In this document: positions 30,958-41,064 of the stretch, piece after piece | How the letters are laid out: each line of letters opens with the position of its first letter | Numbering within the stretch: the stretch's first letter is position 1 | Assembly: GCF_021261315.1 (NCBI RefSeq) | Contig: NZ_JAJSAX010000003.1 | Location: 62,001-126,000 of the forward strand | From: Epilithonimonas sp. JDS | Lineage (GTDB): Bacteria; Bacteroidota; Bacteroidia; Flavobacteriales; Weeksellaceae | DNA length: 64,000 nucleotides | Reading direction: 5' to 3' | Translations under genes and position numbers: made by a program | Notes under the pieces: model-generated | Seen by the model: only the letters and a program-made list of their open reading frames with translations | The model's database searches: none | What the model was told of the DNA's origin: nothing

Positions 30958-32376
30958 TTAAATTTCAAAATAATTTTTCGTGTTGTGATAACAGATGTCC
31001 TCGATAATTTTACCAACCCATTCTTCGTCATTAGGAAGAAAGCCCCTTTCCATCTCACTGCCGAACATATTGCATAAAAGTCTTCTGAAATAATCGTGTC
31101 TTGAAAACGACAGAAGACTTCGGGAATCAGTTAGCATTCCGACGAATGTGCTGATGAGACCGATATTGGAAAGTGTATTCATCTGCTTTTTCATTCCGTC
31201 TAATTGGTCGAGAAACCACCACGCTGCACCAAACTGTACTTTAGATTTAATTCCGCCTTCATTGAAATTCCCGGCAAGTGTCGCTAAAACTTCATTAAAA
31301 GTGGGATTAAGGTTATAAATAATGGTTTTGGTAAGTTGTCCGGCAGAATTCAGTTCGTCCAAAAGAACGCTCATTCTTTGTGCAAAATATTGTTCGCTGA
31401 TAGCATCATAACCTGAGTTAATTCCAATTTTATTAAGCATTTCAGAATTATTATTTCTGGTTGCTCCCACGTGAAACTGCTGAACCCAGCCTTTTTCAGC
31501 GTACATTTTGCAAAGTTCTTTCAGCAGATAGCCGCACAAGGCTTCCGGATTTGGGAATGTCGGATTATTTCCTTTTAAAAATTCAGAAAATTCGGTTTCT
31601 AATTTAAGATTCCATTTTGTGGTATCAGGAAAATATTCAAACCCGTGGTCTGCGACTTTAGCTCCGATTTCTGCGAAATAATTAATTCTGGACTCAAGTG
31701 CATTTAATAAATCAGAAACTGACTGAATTGAAATTCCGCAAACATTCTCAAGCTTTTTAATGCTCAAAAGATATTGCTCCGGATTGATGATATTGATGTA
31801 AGAATCTGGGCGGAAAGCCGGTAGAACCTGAGTTTTAAAACCGCTATTTTTTAGTGCTTTATGATAAGCTAAATCATCAGCGGGGTCGTCTGTTGTGCAA
31901 AGTGCTTCTACTTTGAAATTTTGAATAATGGCTTGTGGTAAAAAGTCCGAAGTCTGCAAACTTTCATTCATCTGATGATAAATGGAATCTGCATTTTTCG
32001 GAGAAAGATATTCTTTGATTCCAAAAGGATTTTTCAGTTCCAGATGTGTCCAGTGAAATAAGGGATTACGAAGCGTATACGGTACAACTTCTGCCCATTT
32101 TTTGAACTTTTCCAAGTCTGATGCTTTGCCTGAAATGCATTGCTCATCAATCCCAAAATTCCTCATTGCTCTCCATTTGTAATGGTCGCCATCCAGCCAA
32201 ATTGCTGTTGGAGAAAGGAAATTCTGATTATTTGAAATAACATCCGGTTCCAAATGATTATGATAATCAATAATCAGCATTTCTTTCGCGTAACCGAAAT
32301 AGAGATTTTCTGCCTTTGCCGATTCCAGCAAAAATGATTCTCCGAAAACTTCTTTATTGCTGATGGGATGATTCAT
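30958..32376 (-). CDS. uxaC: glucuronate isomerase
   Basis: 472 residues, full family length. Opening block IIDYHNHLEPD carries the metal-binding histidines of the amidohydrolase-like fold. Further UxaC blocks are HWTHLELKNPFG, CTTDDPADDL, QFHVGATRNNN and the C-terminal FSRHDYFRRLL. It converts D-glucuronate to D-fructuronate in the cytoplasm, the entry step for the sugar released by GH115. It is preceded by a 114-bp gap with a terminator-like hairpin and followed closely by kdgK. Confidence 0.96.
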   Translation of the reverse strand: MNHPISNKEVFGESFLLESAKAENLYFGYAKEMLIIDYHNHLEPDVISNNQNFLSPTAIWLDGDHYKWRAMRNFGIDEQCISGKASDLEKFKKWAEVVPYTLRNPLFHWTHLELKNPFGIKEYLSPKNADSIYHQMNESLQTSDFLPQAIIQNFKVEALCTTDDPADDLAYHKALKNSGFKTQVLPAFRPDSYINIINPEQYLLSIKKLENVCGISIQSVSDLLNALESRINYFAEIGAKVADHGFEYFPDTTKWNLKLETEFSEFLKGNNPTFPNPEALCGYLLKELCKMYAEKGWVQQFHVGATRNNNSEMLNKIGINSGYDAISEQYFAQRMSVLLDELNSAGQLTKTIIYNLNPTFNEVLATLAGNFNEGGIKSKVQFGAAWWFLDQLDGMKKQMNTLSNIGLISTFVGMLTDSRSLLSFSRHDYFRRLLCNMFGSEMERGFLPNDEEWVGKIIEDICYHNTKNYFEI

Positions 32377-32418
32377 TTTTAAATTTAAAATTGATTTTGA
32401 TTTTTGAGAAAAATCTTT

Positions 32419-32461
32419 AAAAACAAGACCTTAACTGAGTGAGAAAATCATTAAGGCCTTG
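32419..32461 (-). terminator. intrinsic terminator or attenuator between the SDR gene and uxaC
   Basis: Stem 32424-32434 with 32451-32461 pairs at 10 of 11 positions. Read on the minus strand it is followed by TTTTTAAAGATTTTT. It lies about 30 bp past the SDR stop and 43 bp before the uxaC start, so it may stop part of the transcripts. No clear new promoter box was seen before uxaC. Confidence 0.65.
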
Positions 32462-32490
32462 CTTACTATAAGAAGAAAATAATACTCATA

Positions 32491-33306
32491 TTAAACACCA
32501 CTGAATGCGCTGAAACCACCATCGATAGGCAATAAAGCACCCGTGATAAAACTTGCGGCATCCGAACAGAGAAACAGTACAGCTCCATTTAGTTCTTCTA
32601 CTTCTCCGAATCTTTGCATTGGTGTTTTAGCAATCACTTTTTTGCTTCTGTCAGTTAAAGAACCATCAGGATTCAATAGAATTGCACGGTTTTGGTCTCC
32701 GATAAAAAATCCCGGAGCAATTGCATTGACACGGATTTTATCGCCAAATTTCAATGCTACATCCGAAGCCAGCCATTGGGTAAAATTGGTAATTGCAGAT
32801 TTTGCCGCTGAATAACCAGCCACTCTTGTGATTGCAGAATAAGCTGCCATTGAGGAAATATTCACGATACTTCCGCTGCCTTGATCTGCCATTACTTTCC
32901 CGAAAACATAGCTTGGATAGACGGTTCCGTTGATATTAAGATTCGTTACCTCATCCCATCCGTTCATATTCATATCGAAAAAAGACTGGTCTGGAGACAA
33001 TGTTGCGGAAAGAATATTTCCTCCGGCAATGTTGAGCAGAATATCAATTTTGCCATATTTTTCGAGAATTTTTTTTGAAGCAGATTCAAGACTTTCCACA
33101 TCCATTACATCGGCTTCCACAGCGAATGCATCACCACCCGATTCTATTAGTTCTTTCACACGAGCATCCAGAGTTTCCTGATTTCTTCCAAGGGCGACAA
33201 CTTTTGCTCCGGCTTCGATGAAACTTTTAGCCAGACTTCCGCCCAACACACCGGAAGCTCCTGTAATGACTGCTACTTTATCTTTTATGCTGAATATTTC
33301 GTTCAT
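32491..33306 (-). CDS. uxuB: SDR-family D-mannonate oxidoreductase (fructuronate reductase)
   Basis: 271 residues. Classical short-chain dehydrogenase: cofactor loop TGASGVLGGSLA, NIAGG, catalytic Ser in NISSMAAY, YSAAK with Tyr and Lys four apart, and C-terminal DGGFSAFSGV. It probably reduces D-fructuronate to D-mannonate. The best-known UxuB is a long-chain polyol dehydrogenase of about 480 residues; here the step is taken by an unrelated SDR, as in several Bacillus, Thermotoga and Bacteroidota pathways. Function rests on its place between uxuA and uxaC. Confidence 0.87.
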   Translation of the reverse strand: MNEIFSIKDKVAVITGASGVLGGSLAKSFIEAGAKVVALGRNQETLDARVKELIESGGDAFAVEADVMDVESLESASKKILEKYGKIDILLNIAGGNILSATLSPDQSFFDMNMNGWDEVTNLNINGTVYPSYVFGKVMADQGSGSIVNISSMAAYSAITRVAGYSAAKSAITNFTQWLASDVALKFGDKIRVNAIAPGFFIGDQNRAILLNPDGSLTDRSKKVIAKTPMQRFGEVEELNGAVLFLCSDAASFITGALLPIDGGFSAFSGV

Positions 33307-33412
33307 TTTTTTATGATTGATAATGATGATTGATAGGATTTCATCCTATTTTTCTTTCTTTCACAGAGCTTCACCCTATTCTATTGATTGTGCCACTTCG
33401 TGGCTTATTTCT

Positions 33413-34585
33413 TTAAGATTTTAAATCACTTTGTACTGCAGCTATCACCCCTTCGATTTGTCCTAAAGCAAGCATTCTTCCTAAAAATGAATAGCCTGGA
33501 TTGTAATCCTTGTCAATATCATCCGTCAAAAGTCTGCCGTGATCCACACGCATTGGTAAATCCGGGTTTTCTTTTTCAAAGATTTTGATTACTTCGATTA
33601 ATTTTCCTCTTCCACCCAAATGATGAGCTTCGATAAAATCGCCGTTTTCAAAAACATTGGTACTTCTTAAATGAACAAATTTTGTGCGGTGGGCATATTT
33701 TTGGGCAAGTTTCGGAACATCATTTTGGAGACCAGCACTTAAAGAACCGGTGCAGAATGTGAGTCCGTTTTGTGGATTATCGACAGCGTTTAAGAGCCAA
33801 TCGATATCTTCTTCTTTGGTGACGATTCTTGGTAAGCCTAATAATGAAAACGGCGGATCATCGGGATGTACACACATCTGGATTTTCCACTTTTCGCAGA
33901 CAGGCATTATCTTTTCGAGAAAATATTTCATATTCTGACGGAGCTGATCTTTATCAATTCCATCATACAATGCTAATAGATTTTTGAATAATTGAACCGG
34001 ATTTTTGTCGCCTTCCTTGATGTTTCCGTTAACAAAACCTTGCGTTTTTACAATGATAGAATCAATCAGATCATTATTATCTTCTTCTGTTAAAGTATTT
34101 TTTAGTTGCTCTACTTTTTGAAGAATGTCTGAATTATAATCGTTTTCCGCACCTTTTCTTTGCAGAATATGAATTTCAAAATAAGCAAATTTGACTTTAT
34201 CAAAGTACAATGACGACGAGCCGTCTTCCCACTGATAAAACAAATCTGTACGAGCCCAATCAAGAACCGGCATAAAATTGTAACAAACCGTTGTTACGCC
34301 CGCCTTACCCAGATTTTCAAGACTCTTGATGTAATTTTCTATTAATTGATCTCTGTTTCCTCCTCCATATTTGATAGACTCACTAACAGCAAGACTCTCA
34401 ACTACAGACCAGCGAAGACCAAAACTTTCTATATAATCTTTATAATTATTGATCGCGTCTAATGACCAAACTTCCCCGTTCGGAATATCGTGTAGTGCAG
34501 AAACAATACCTTCTACTCCAATTTGTCGAAGCATATTTAGTTTAATTTTATCATTCTTCCCAAACCAACGCCATGTTTTTTCCAT
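33413..34585 (-). CDS. uxuA: mannonate dehydratase
   Basis: 390 residues, TIM-barrel dehydratase. Start MEKTWRWFGKNDKI is typical of UxuA. Other blocks: GVEGIVSALHDIPNGEVW, CVHPDDPPFSLLGLPRI, GLTFCTGSL, HLRST and MRVDHGRLL. It converts D-mannonate to 2-keto-3-deoxy-D-gluconate. Cytoplasmic, metal-dependent. It is the first enzyme gene after susD, from which it is separated by a strong hairpin. The gap to the SDR gene (106 bp) shows no clear signal. Confidence 0.96.
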   Translation of the reverse strand: MEKTWRWFGKNDKIKLNMLRQIGVEGIVSALHDIPNGEVWSLDAINNYKDYIESFGLRWSVVESLAVSESIKYGGGNRDQLIENYIKSLENLGKAGVTTVCYNFMPVLDWARTDLFYQWEDGSSSLYFDKVKFAYFEIHILQRKGAENDYNSDILQKVEQLKNTLTEEDNNDLIDSIIVKTQGFVNGNIKEGDKNPVQLFKNLLALYDGIDKDQLRQNMKYFLEKIMPVCEKWKIQMCVHPDDPPFSLLGLPRIVTKEEDIDWLLNAVDNPQNGLTFCTGSLSAGLQNDVPKLAQKYAHRTKFVHLRSTNVFENGDFIEAHHLGGRGKLIEVIKIFEKENPDLPMRVDHGRLLTDDIDKDYNPGYSFLGRMLALGQIEGVIAAVQSDLKS

Positions 34586-34607
34586 ACTCTTCTCTTTAGT
34601 TTTATTT

Positions 34608-34645
34608 ATTAAACAAAGCAGGTGTAAAGGTTACACCTACTTTGT
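34608..34645 (-). terminator. strong stem-loop between susD and uxuA, partial terminator or mRNA stabiliser
   Basis: Arms 34613-34627 and 34631-34645 pair at 14 of 15 positions around a 3-base loop. On the minus strand it is followed by TTTAATAAATAAAA, a weak T-tract. The position just after susD suggests uneven expression of SusCD versus the enzymes, as described for other Sus-like operons. Confidence 0.7.
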
Positions 34646-34672
34646 TCTTGATTGATATGAACTCAAAATTGA

Positions 34673-36619
34673 TTAGTAACCAGGGTTTTGATATTTGGCT
34701 TTAACTTCAGCCGAAACCTCCATTGCATTTAACTGACTTGTAGGAATAGGTCTTAAATAATGGAATTTCTGAATATTACGAGTGACAGTTTGTGGCGTAT
34801 GGTCTCCGTATGAAACTCCACCAATCTGATATGTAGCAGCAACTTCTCCCCATTTCTGCGTTCGAACCAAATCATACCATCTGTAAAATTCTCCATAGTA
34901 TTCTCTGGAACGCTCGGCCAGGATATAATCGATTGTAATTGTCGCAGGTGTAGCTGCAACCATTGCTGCGCTGTTATCCTGAATTTTTGTAACATTTCCA
35001 TTATTATCAAACCTCCATTTTCCTGCTCTTGCACGAATAACGTTAATAAGATCTCTGGCGCTTGTAGCCCCGGTTGCACCTTTCACAGCAGCCTCTGCCG
35101 CTATAAAATAAAATTCAGAAAACTTTGCCACATTGAATGGGCGCGTTAGTCCTGCATTTGGTGTTCCCAGCCCAGCACCATTATCTGTTCTGTACGTTCC
35201 TATTTTCCAAAGACCTGGATACACCATTCTGCTTATGCCATTTGGTGCTATCACATAATCGGCTCTACCAGGAAGAGTACCTGCTCCTACACCGTTTGCT
35301 CCTGCTCCCGAAGGATAAGACGGCAGTTGGGAATCATCGTCTAAGAATGATAAAATAGCACCATCCGGCTGTACAGGGAGATTATTGGCATTATACAGAA
35401 CCGGGTTTGTTACGCCTGCCCGATTCCAGTTTCCGCGATATGTGGTAACAAAAGTTCCATCGTAACGTGAATCATTGGTTTTATCTGCGAAGGTATTTCT
35501 AATGATTGCAATCGGCGGTGCCATACGAACCCAAGGACGCCCTAATGGCTGAGTAGCTGCACGCTGCACAGAATTGACAATGTCGTTTGGTCCCCAAGCG
35601 GTAGTTTTGCTACTTTTAATAGCTGTGTAGTTCCATGTTTGCATCCAGGCGGCAAAATTATCCGGAGACCATGCCGCTCCCAGGCCAGCTGGGTCACCTT
35701 CATTATAATAAGCACTAGACTGTGTATGATCTGCATAAAGCATACACTCATTATTTCTGTCATTCGCACCCAGATTTACATCATAAAATGTTGGCTGAAG
35801 TGCGTACGGACTTGGGTTGGCAATTCCTGCCATCGCAATGTCGTAAGCTTGCTGAAAGTACCATTGAGCTGTATGACCATCAAGATCCGTACGTGGCGCT
35901 TCCGGATATGTTGGGATATTATTTGGATTTTGAAGCCACCATCCATAGGTAAGATAAGCTTTAGCTAAAAATAATCTTGCCACGTTTTTTGTGACACCTC
36001 CAGTGACTCTTGGTGATACCGGAAGATTGTCTATTGCTTTTTTTAGATCTGGGAAAATAGCCTTACTGTAAACTTCCGGAACGGTATTTCTGACAGAAGT
36101 TGCAGAGGCCGTAATATTGAAAGCCAGTGGCCCTGATCCCAAATCTAACGGTACACCACCATAAGTCTGTACCAAGATAAAATAATCGAATGCGCGGAAA
36201 AATCTGGCTTCAGAAACTAAAGATTCTGCAATCCCGAAGTTTGGACCTTTTTCGATGATCCCATTAGCAGTATTAATGTAAGGAAAGACAGAGTTCCAAA
36301 TCATACTGGTAGGGAAAGTATCAGGATTAATATTCCCGTTTCCAGACATATCCAATTCCTTGAAATTTCCGTCGGCACTCTGTCCAAAAGTAGCCTCATC
36401 TGTGCCTGCCTGGCAGTTGCTCATGAAATAGCCATTTCCATATAACGAACGCAGATGTCTATATAATGAAGTGATTCCCTGGTTAACACCTTGCTCTGTA
36501 TTAAAATATTCAACAGTATAGTTTGCTCTAGGTTCTTCATCCAGGATTTCATTACATCCTGTGAATGTTAGTGATAAAAAGATGGCTCCTAATATCACTT
36601 TTTTGTTATGTTTTATCAT
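34673..36619 (-). CDS. susD: SusD/RagB-family glycan-binding lipoprotein
   Basis: 648 residues. Signal peptide II with lipobox TFTGC followed by an acidic stretch (NEILDEEP), as in surface-exposed Bacteroidota lipoproteins. The N-terminal SusD block (YTVEYFNTEQGVNQG), TPR-like helices (EARFFRAFDYFILVQTYGG) and the C-terminal RagB part (IDYILAERSREYYGEFYRW, HYLRPIPTSQLNA) are all present. It forms the lid of the SusC pore and binds xylan oligomers outside the cell. Somewhat longer than many family members. It starts 12 bp after susC. Confidence 0.95.
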   Translation of the reverse strand: MIKHNKKVILGAIFLSLTFTGCNEILDEEPRANYTVEYFNTEQGVNQGITSLYRHLRSLYGNGYFMSNCQAGTDEATFGQSADGNFKELDMSGNGNINPDTFPTSMIWNSVFPYINTANGIIEKGPNFGIAESLVSEARFFRAFDYFILVQTYGGVPLDLGSGPLAFNITASATSVRNTVPEVYSKAIFPDLKKAIDNLPVSPRVTGGVTKNVARLFLAKAYLTYGWWLQNPNNIPTYPEAPRTDLDGHTAQWYFQQAYDIAMAGIANPSPYALQPTFYDVNLGANDRNNECMLYADHTQSSAYYNEGDPAGLGAAWSPDNFAAWMQTWNYTAIKSSKTTAWGPNDIVNSVQRAATQPLGRPWVRMAPPIAIIRNTFADKTNDSRYDGTFVTTYRGNWNRAGVTNPVLYNANNLPVQPDGAILSFLDDDSQLPSYPSGAGANGVGAGTLPGRADYVIAPNGISRMVYPGLWKIGTYRTDNGAGLGTPNAGLTRPFNVAKFSEFYFIAAEAAVKGATGATSARDLINVIRARAGKWRFDNNGNVTKIQDNSAAMVAATPATITIDYILAERSREYYGEFYRWYDLVRTQKWGEVAATYQIGGVSYGDHTPQTVTRNIQKFHYLRPIPTSQLNAMEVSAEVKAKYQNPGY

Positions 36620-36631
36620 TACTTTGTTATT

Positions 36632-39550
36632 TTAAAAAGTTAAATTTAGTCCCATTAAGTAATTTCTTGTAGAAGGATTGTTTGTCCCAATGATCAATTG
36701 TCTTTGCTTGTAGCCGCTAACCGCCTGGTTCTGATCTCCAACAGAATTTGGTTCTGGATCCATCCCGGAGAATTTGTGATACGGAGAAAAAAGAACGAAA
36801 GGATTGGTAACCGTAAAATAGATTCTAAGGCTATTTAATTTTAAGTCTTTCAGGAAGTCTTTATTGACATTGTATCCTAAAGTAATGGTACGTATTTTTA
36901 GATATGAAGCATCAAACATAGCTAATGTAGATGAATATTTTGGATTATCACCACTCAGATGACGACCAGGACGAGGATAGTATGCATCTGTATTCTCTTC
37001 AGTCCAGTAATCTACATCAACATTATTTCCTCTTCCGGTTAAACGGTTAAGGTAACTTGCAGAGCCATAGAGTGAACTAATTAAAATGCCACCTTTCTGG
37101 AATGCGCCGACTGTACTTAATTCAAAATTTTTGTAAGCAAAACGCATATTGAAACCACCCTGCCAGTCTGGCGCAGTATCAAATATCTGCTGGTCTGCGG
37201 CTCCAATTGCTCTTGTTGGTGTTCCGTCAGCATTATAGCCACCTGTGTAAAGAACTTTGATAGAGCCTACGACATCGGCAGCAGTTCCCGGTTCTAAGAT
37301 CCCTTGATAAGGATCTCCCGCCTGCCACAATCCAATATACTGATAATCATACAATGAGTTGATATTATGTCCAACGAACCAAAGATTATTTATATCTCTG
37401 TCAGTTCCGGACGCGAGGGCTAAGATCTTGTTTCTGTTGGTATAAAAATTCACACCGGCATCCCAAGAAAATCCGTCAGGATTGCTTATAATAGACCCAT
37501 TTAAAGAGAATTCCCATCCTTTATTTTCTGTCTCTGCAACGTTTTCTGTAATAAATCCAACAGCTGAAGAAGCAGGCAAGTTTTTGTTTGTTAAGAGATC
37601 AAATGTATGGGTTTTATAGTATTCAACTGTTCCTGTTAATCTGTTGCTAAATAATGCGAAATCTACACCGTAGTTTGTCGTTTTAGAGTATTCCCAGCCC
37701 AAAGTGGGATTTGGAGCTTGACTAACATAAACACCAGTAGCATTGCTACTTCCGAAATTGTAAGGAACTACGGTTAGCGCCCCTAGTGTAGAATAAGGAT
37801 TTACAGCCTGATTAGATGTTTGTCCCCATCCGGCTCTGAATTTTAAAAGATTTAGAGCACTGATATTTTTCATGAATGATTCGTTGGTAACGTTCCAACC
37901 TAGAGATATCGCAGGATAAGTATGCCATTTGTTGCCTGGAGCTAATCTCGAAGAACCGTCTGCACGTAGGGTTGCTGTCAACATATACTTATTATCAAAT
38001 GTATACATAACTCTTCCCATTCCGGAAATCAGACCCGTTTGCCAGTACTGCTGATCTTCTGGTTTCACAGAGATATCTGCCTGAGGTGACTGTCCTAAAT
38101 TATAGTATTGAAAGAAATCTGCAGGAACATTTTTCGCACTCATATAGGTACTGATATATCTGTTTCCTTCAGCTGAGTACAGTCCTACTGCGTTGATCTT
38201 ATGCTTTCCAAAAGTTCTGTCATATGTCAACAAGTTTTCGATAACCCAGTGGTAATTCTGGTTATTTCCTCTACCTGCAGATGATACTGCTGTTGGGTTT
38301 GTATTGAATACACCTACACCGACGTAGTTACCACTATTCTGCGTACGATAATCCAAACCAACATTTAGTCTGTATTTTAGTCCGTTCAAAGGAAGATTTA
38401 CTTCCCCATAAAGGTTATTGTAAGATGCAAAAGATTTGGTTTCGTCCACATATTTTTCCCCGAGACTTTGTAATCTTTCTCTTGTGTAAATCCAAGTTTG
38501 GTCTATTCCACCAGCAGTGGTCATCAAAGTTTTTAAACTGCCATCGTCCTTATATGGACTTGCAAGTGGAGAATATCCTAAAATCGCTCCCGGATTTACA
38601 CCATTACCTTCCGATTCAGAGTAGTTTGTATTCGAAGTAAATCCGAATTTAAAATTTTTACCAACTTGTTGGTCTAATGCAATTCGCAAAGAGAATCTTT
38701 CATAATTCTGAAGTGGAATTAATGCATCTTGTTTGAAATAAGACAAACCAACACTGTAATTGCCACCTTCGGAACCACTCGATACACCTATGTCATGGCT
38801 CGTAATCATTGCCGGTTTGTAGTATAACTTTTGCCAATCTGTATCGTTTGTAGCTATTTCATCTCCAGTAGTAGCGTATAAGGGACCTGTTGTACCTCCA
38901 GGAGTACTAGGAGCCGGCGTTGCATACTGTCTTAATTTCAGAAATTCCGGACCGTTCATCAATGGATATCTGGAAAATAGCGTTTGAACGCCAGTGAAAG
39001 TATTATAGGTAAACCTCGGGCCCTGACCTTTTGATCCTCTGTTTGTGGTTACTAGTATTACCCCATTTGCACCTCTTGAACCATAAATTGCGGTTGCAGA
39101 AGCATCTTTTAATATATCTAAACTTTTAATATCACTTGAGCTGATATCTGACAAAGAGCCTGCAAAAGGAATCCCATCAAGAACTACCAATGGATCATTT
39201 GCATTGGCATTTGATGACAAGGATCTTGTTCCTCTGATTCGGATCTGAAATGCTGCACCTGGTTTTGTAGAGTTTTGTGAAATATCCACACCCGCAGTTC
39301 TGCCTTGCAATGCCTGTGTGATGTTCGCAGAAGGTACCTCACGCAATACATCACCTTTTACTGTTGCCACAGATCCTGTTACAGATTCTTTTCTCTGGGT
39401 TCCATATCCAATGACAACAACCTCTTCGATCTGCTTCTCTTTTGTAACAGTATCTTTTTTACTCTGTCCATAGGCCAGACCGGAAGGTAACAAAGCCATC
39501 GCAAAAAATATTGCTGCTCTGTTGGTTTTACTTAAATGAAATAGATTCAT
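36632..39550 (-). CDS. susC: SusC/RagA-family TonB-dependent outer-membrane transporter
   Basis: 972 residues. After the signal peptide (to AYGQ) there is only a short linker before the TonB-box-like segment EEVVVIGYG. The plug follows (VTGSVATVKGD, ANITQALQGRTAGVDI, LVVLDGIPF, KDASATAIYGSRGANGVI), then a 22-strand barrel ending in Phe (MGLNLTF). The carboxypeptidase-D-like domain of about 90 residues that opens most SusC proteins is absent. It imports xylan oligomers together with SusD using TonB energy. First of the SusCD pair, 79 bp after xylA. Confidence 0.95.
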   Translation of the reverse strand: MNLFHLSKTNRAAIFFAMALLPSGLAYGQSKKDTVTKEKQIEEVVVIGYGTQRKESVTGSVATVKGDVLREVPSANITQALQGRTAGVDISQNSTKPGAAFQIRIRGTRSLSSNANANDPLVVLDGIPFAGSLSDISSSDIKSLDILKDASATAIYGSRGANGVILVTTNRGSKGQGPRFTYNTFTGVQTLFSRYPLMNGPEFLKLRQYATPAPSTPGGTTGPLYATTGDEIATNDTDWQKLYYKPAMITSHDIGVSSGSEGGNYSVGLSYFKQDALIPLQNYERFSLRIALDQQVGKNFKFGFTSNTNYSESEGNGVNPGAILGYSPLASPYKDDGSLKTLMTTAGGIDQTWIYTRERLQSLGEKYVDETKSFASYNNLYGEVNLPLNGLKYRLNVGLDYRTQNSGNYVGVGVFNTNPTAVSSAGRGNNQNYHWVIENLLTYDRTFGKHKINAVGLYSAEGNRYISTYMSAKNVPADFFQYYNLGQSPQADISVKPEDQQYWQTGLISGMGRVMYTFDNKYMLTATLRADGSSRLAPGNKWHTYPAISLGWNVTNESFMKNISALNLLKFRAGWGQTSNQAVNPYSTLGALTVVPYNFGSSNATGVYVSQAPNPTLGWEYSKTTNYGVDFALFSNRLTGTVEYYKTHTFDLLTNKNLPASSAVGFITENVAETENKGWEFSLNGSIISNPDGFSWDAGVNFYTNRNKILALASGTDRDINNLWFVGHNINSLYDYQYIGLWQAGDPYQGILEPGTAADVVGSIKVLYTGGYNADGTPTRAIGAADQQIFDTAPDWQGGFNMRFAYKNFELSTVGAFQKGGILISSLYGSASYLNRLTGRGNNVDVDYWTEENTDAYYPRPGRHLSGDNPKYSSTLAMFDASYLKIRTITLGYNVNKDFLKDLKLNSLRIYFTVTNPFVLFSPYHKFSGMDPEPNSVGDQNQAVSGYKQRQLIIGTNNPSTRNYLMGLNLTF

Positions 39551-39628
39551 AATTTATTAATTTTAAAGTTAGTGATATAAGAAAGCTAATCTCATTAAAA
39601 TAAGTAAATCAGCTTCCCTATTGTTTTT

Positions 39629-40957
39629 TTAGATGTACATATTCACAAGGGCTTCAAATAATTCCTGCTTGCCGCTTTTTGGCTGAGGCTCTCCTGTTGT
39701 ATGCGCTATCTTTTGTAAATCCTCTAACGTTAGTTTACCTTCTTCAAAAGCTTTCCCATTTCCATTGTCAAAAGATGAATATCTTTCTGTTCTTAGTTTG
39801 TTGTAATCTGAATTTTCAAGAATATCTGCCGCTACCAATAATCCTTTTGCAAAAGCATCCATTCCGGAAACGTGTGCGATGAAAAGATCATCCGCATCTA
39901 CAGAATTTCTGCGGATCTTCGCATCGAAGTTTACACCTCCGGATCCTAAACCGCCACCCGGAAGAATTACCAGCCATGCTTGTGCTAGTTCCAAATAATC
40001 TACAGGAAACTGATCCGTATCCCATCCGTTTTGGTAATCTCCTCTGTTTGCATCAATGCTTCCTAACATACCCGCATCGACTGCAGCCTGAAGTTCGTGT
40101 TCAAATGTGTGACCAGCCAATGTAGCGTGATTCACTTCCAGATTAAGTTTGAAATCTTTATCCAAACCGTAGTTCTTCAAAAATCCAATTACCGTTTCTG
40201 AATCATAATCGTATTGGTGTTTTGTAGGTTCCATCGGTTTTGGCTCAATAAGAAAAGTTCCTTGGAAACCCTGGCTTCTGGCATAATCACGAGACATTGT
40301 AAGAAAACGGGCAAGATGCTCTTTTTCACGTTTCATATCGGTATTCAGAAGACTCATATAACCTTCTCTTCCACCCCAGAAAACATAATTTTCGCCACCA
40401 AGTGCAATTGTTGCATCTATTGCATTCTTTACCTGAGTTCCTGCACAAGCTACTACATCAAAGTTTGGATTGGTAGATGCACCGTTCATATATCTCTCGT
40501 GAGTGAATACATTAGCTGTTCCCCAAAGAAGTTTGATACCGGTCTCCTGTTGCTTTTCTTTAGCGTACTCTACAACTGCCTGAAGATTTTTTTCGTAATC
40601 TCTCCAGTTATCAGCAGGATCTACAAGATCAGTATCGTGGAAGCAGTAGTATCCGAATCCCATTTTCTGCATAAATTCAAATCCTGCATCCATTTTATAT
40701 TTTGCTTTGGAAACTGCATCTGTTCCATTGCTCCAAGGATGGTGGATAGTTGGTCCTCCAAATGGATCGCTACCATCTGCACATAGGGTGTGCCACCAAG
40801 CCATTGCAAAACGCATCCACTCTTTCATTGGTTTTCCCATCACAATTTTGTCCGCTTCATAATAACGGAACGCCAAAGGATTTCTACTTTCTTTACCTTC
40901 AAATTTGATCTGTTCGATACCTGGAAAAAACTCTTTTGTTTGTGTTAAAATGCTCAT
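39629..40957 (-). CDS. xylA: xylose isomerase
   Basis: 442 residues, class II length. Hallmarks: [26 protein letters not shown] (catalytic His), [32 protein letters not shown] and [19 protein letters not shown] with the metal ligands. It converts D-xylose to D-xylulose in the cytoplasm. It stands between xylB (107 bp upstream) and susC, so xylose metabolism is expressed with the importer. Confidence 0.98.
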   Translation of the reverse strand: MSILTQTKEFFPGIEQIKFEGKESRNPLAFRYYEADKIVMGKPMKEWMRFAMAWWHTLCADGSDPFGGPTIHHPWSNGTDAVSKAKYKMDAGFEFMQKMGFGYYCFHDTDLVDPADNWRDYEKNLQAVVEYAKEKQQETGIKLLWGTANVFTHERYMNGASTNPNFDVVACAGTQVKNAIDATIALGGENYVFWGGREGYMSLLNTDMKREKEHLARFLTMSRDYARSQGFQGTFLIEPKPMEPTKHQYDYDSETVIGFLKNYGLDKDFKLNLEVNHATLAGHTFEHELQAAVDAGMLGSIDANRGDYQNGWDTDQFPVDYLELAQAWLVILPGGGLGSGGVNFDAKIRRNSVDADDLFIAHVSGMDAFAKGLLVAADILENSDYNKLRTERYSSFDNGNGKAFEEGKLTLEDLQKIAHTTGEPQPKSGKQELFEALVNMYI

Positions 40958-41064
40958 ATTTATTTAATTTTATTTTTAATTGTCATTCATTTTTGATGTA
41001 GAATTCCTTCCCTACCGATGTTTTATACCAGTAAGTCTGTAGTAAATTCCGTTATGATTTTTGA

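Noticed and set aside
30954-31058. 35-residue N-terminal extension of kdgK
   Set aside because: Falls inside the uxaC coding sequence and lacks family similarity; the ATG at 30953 opens the PfkB fold.
40214-40786. 190-codon plus-strand open frame
   Set aside because: Lies fully antisense to xylA, a highly conserved gene; no recognisable motif.
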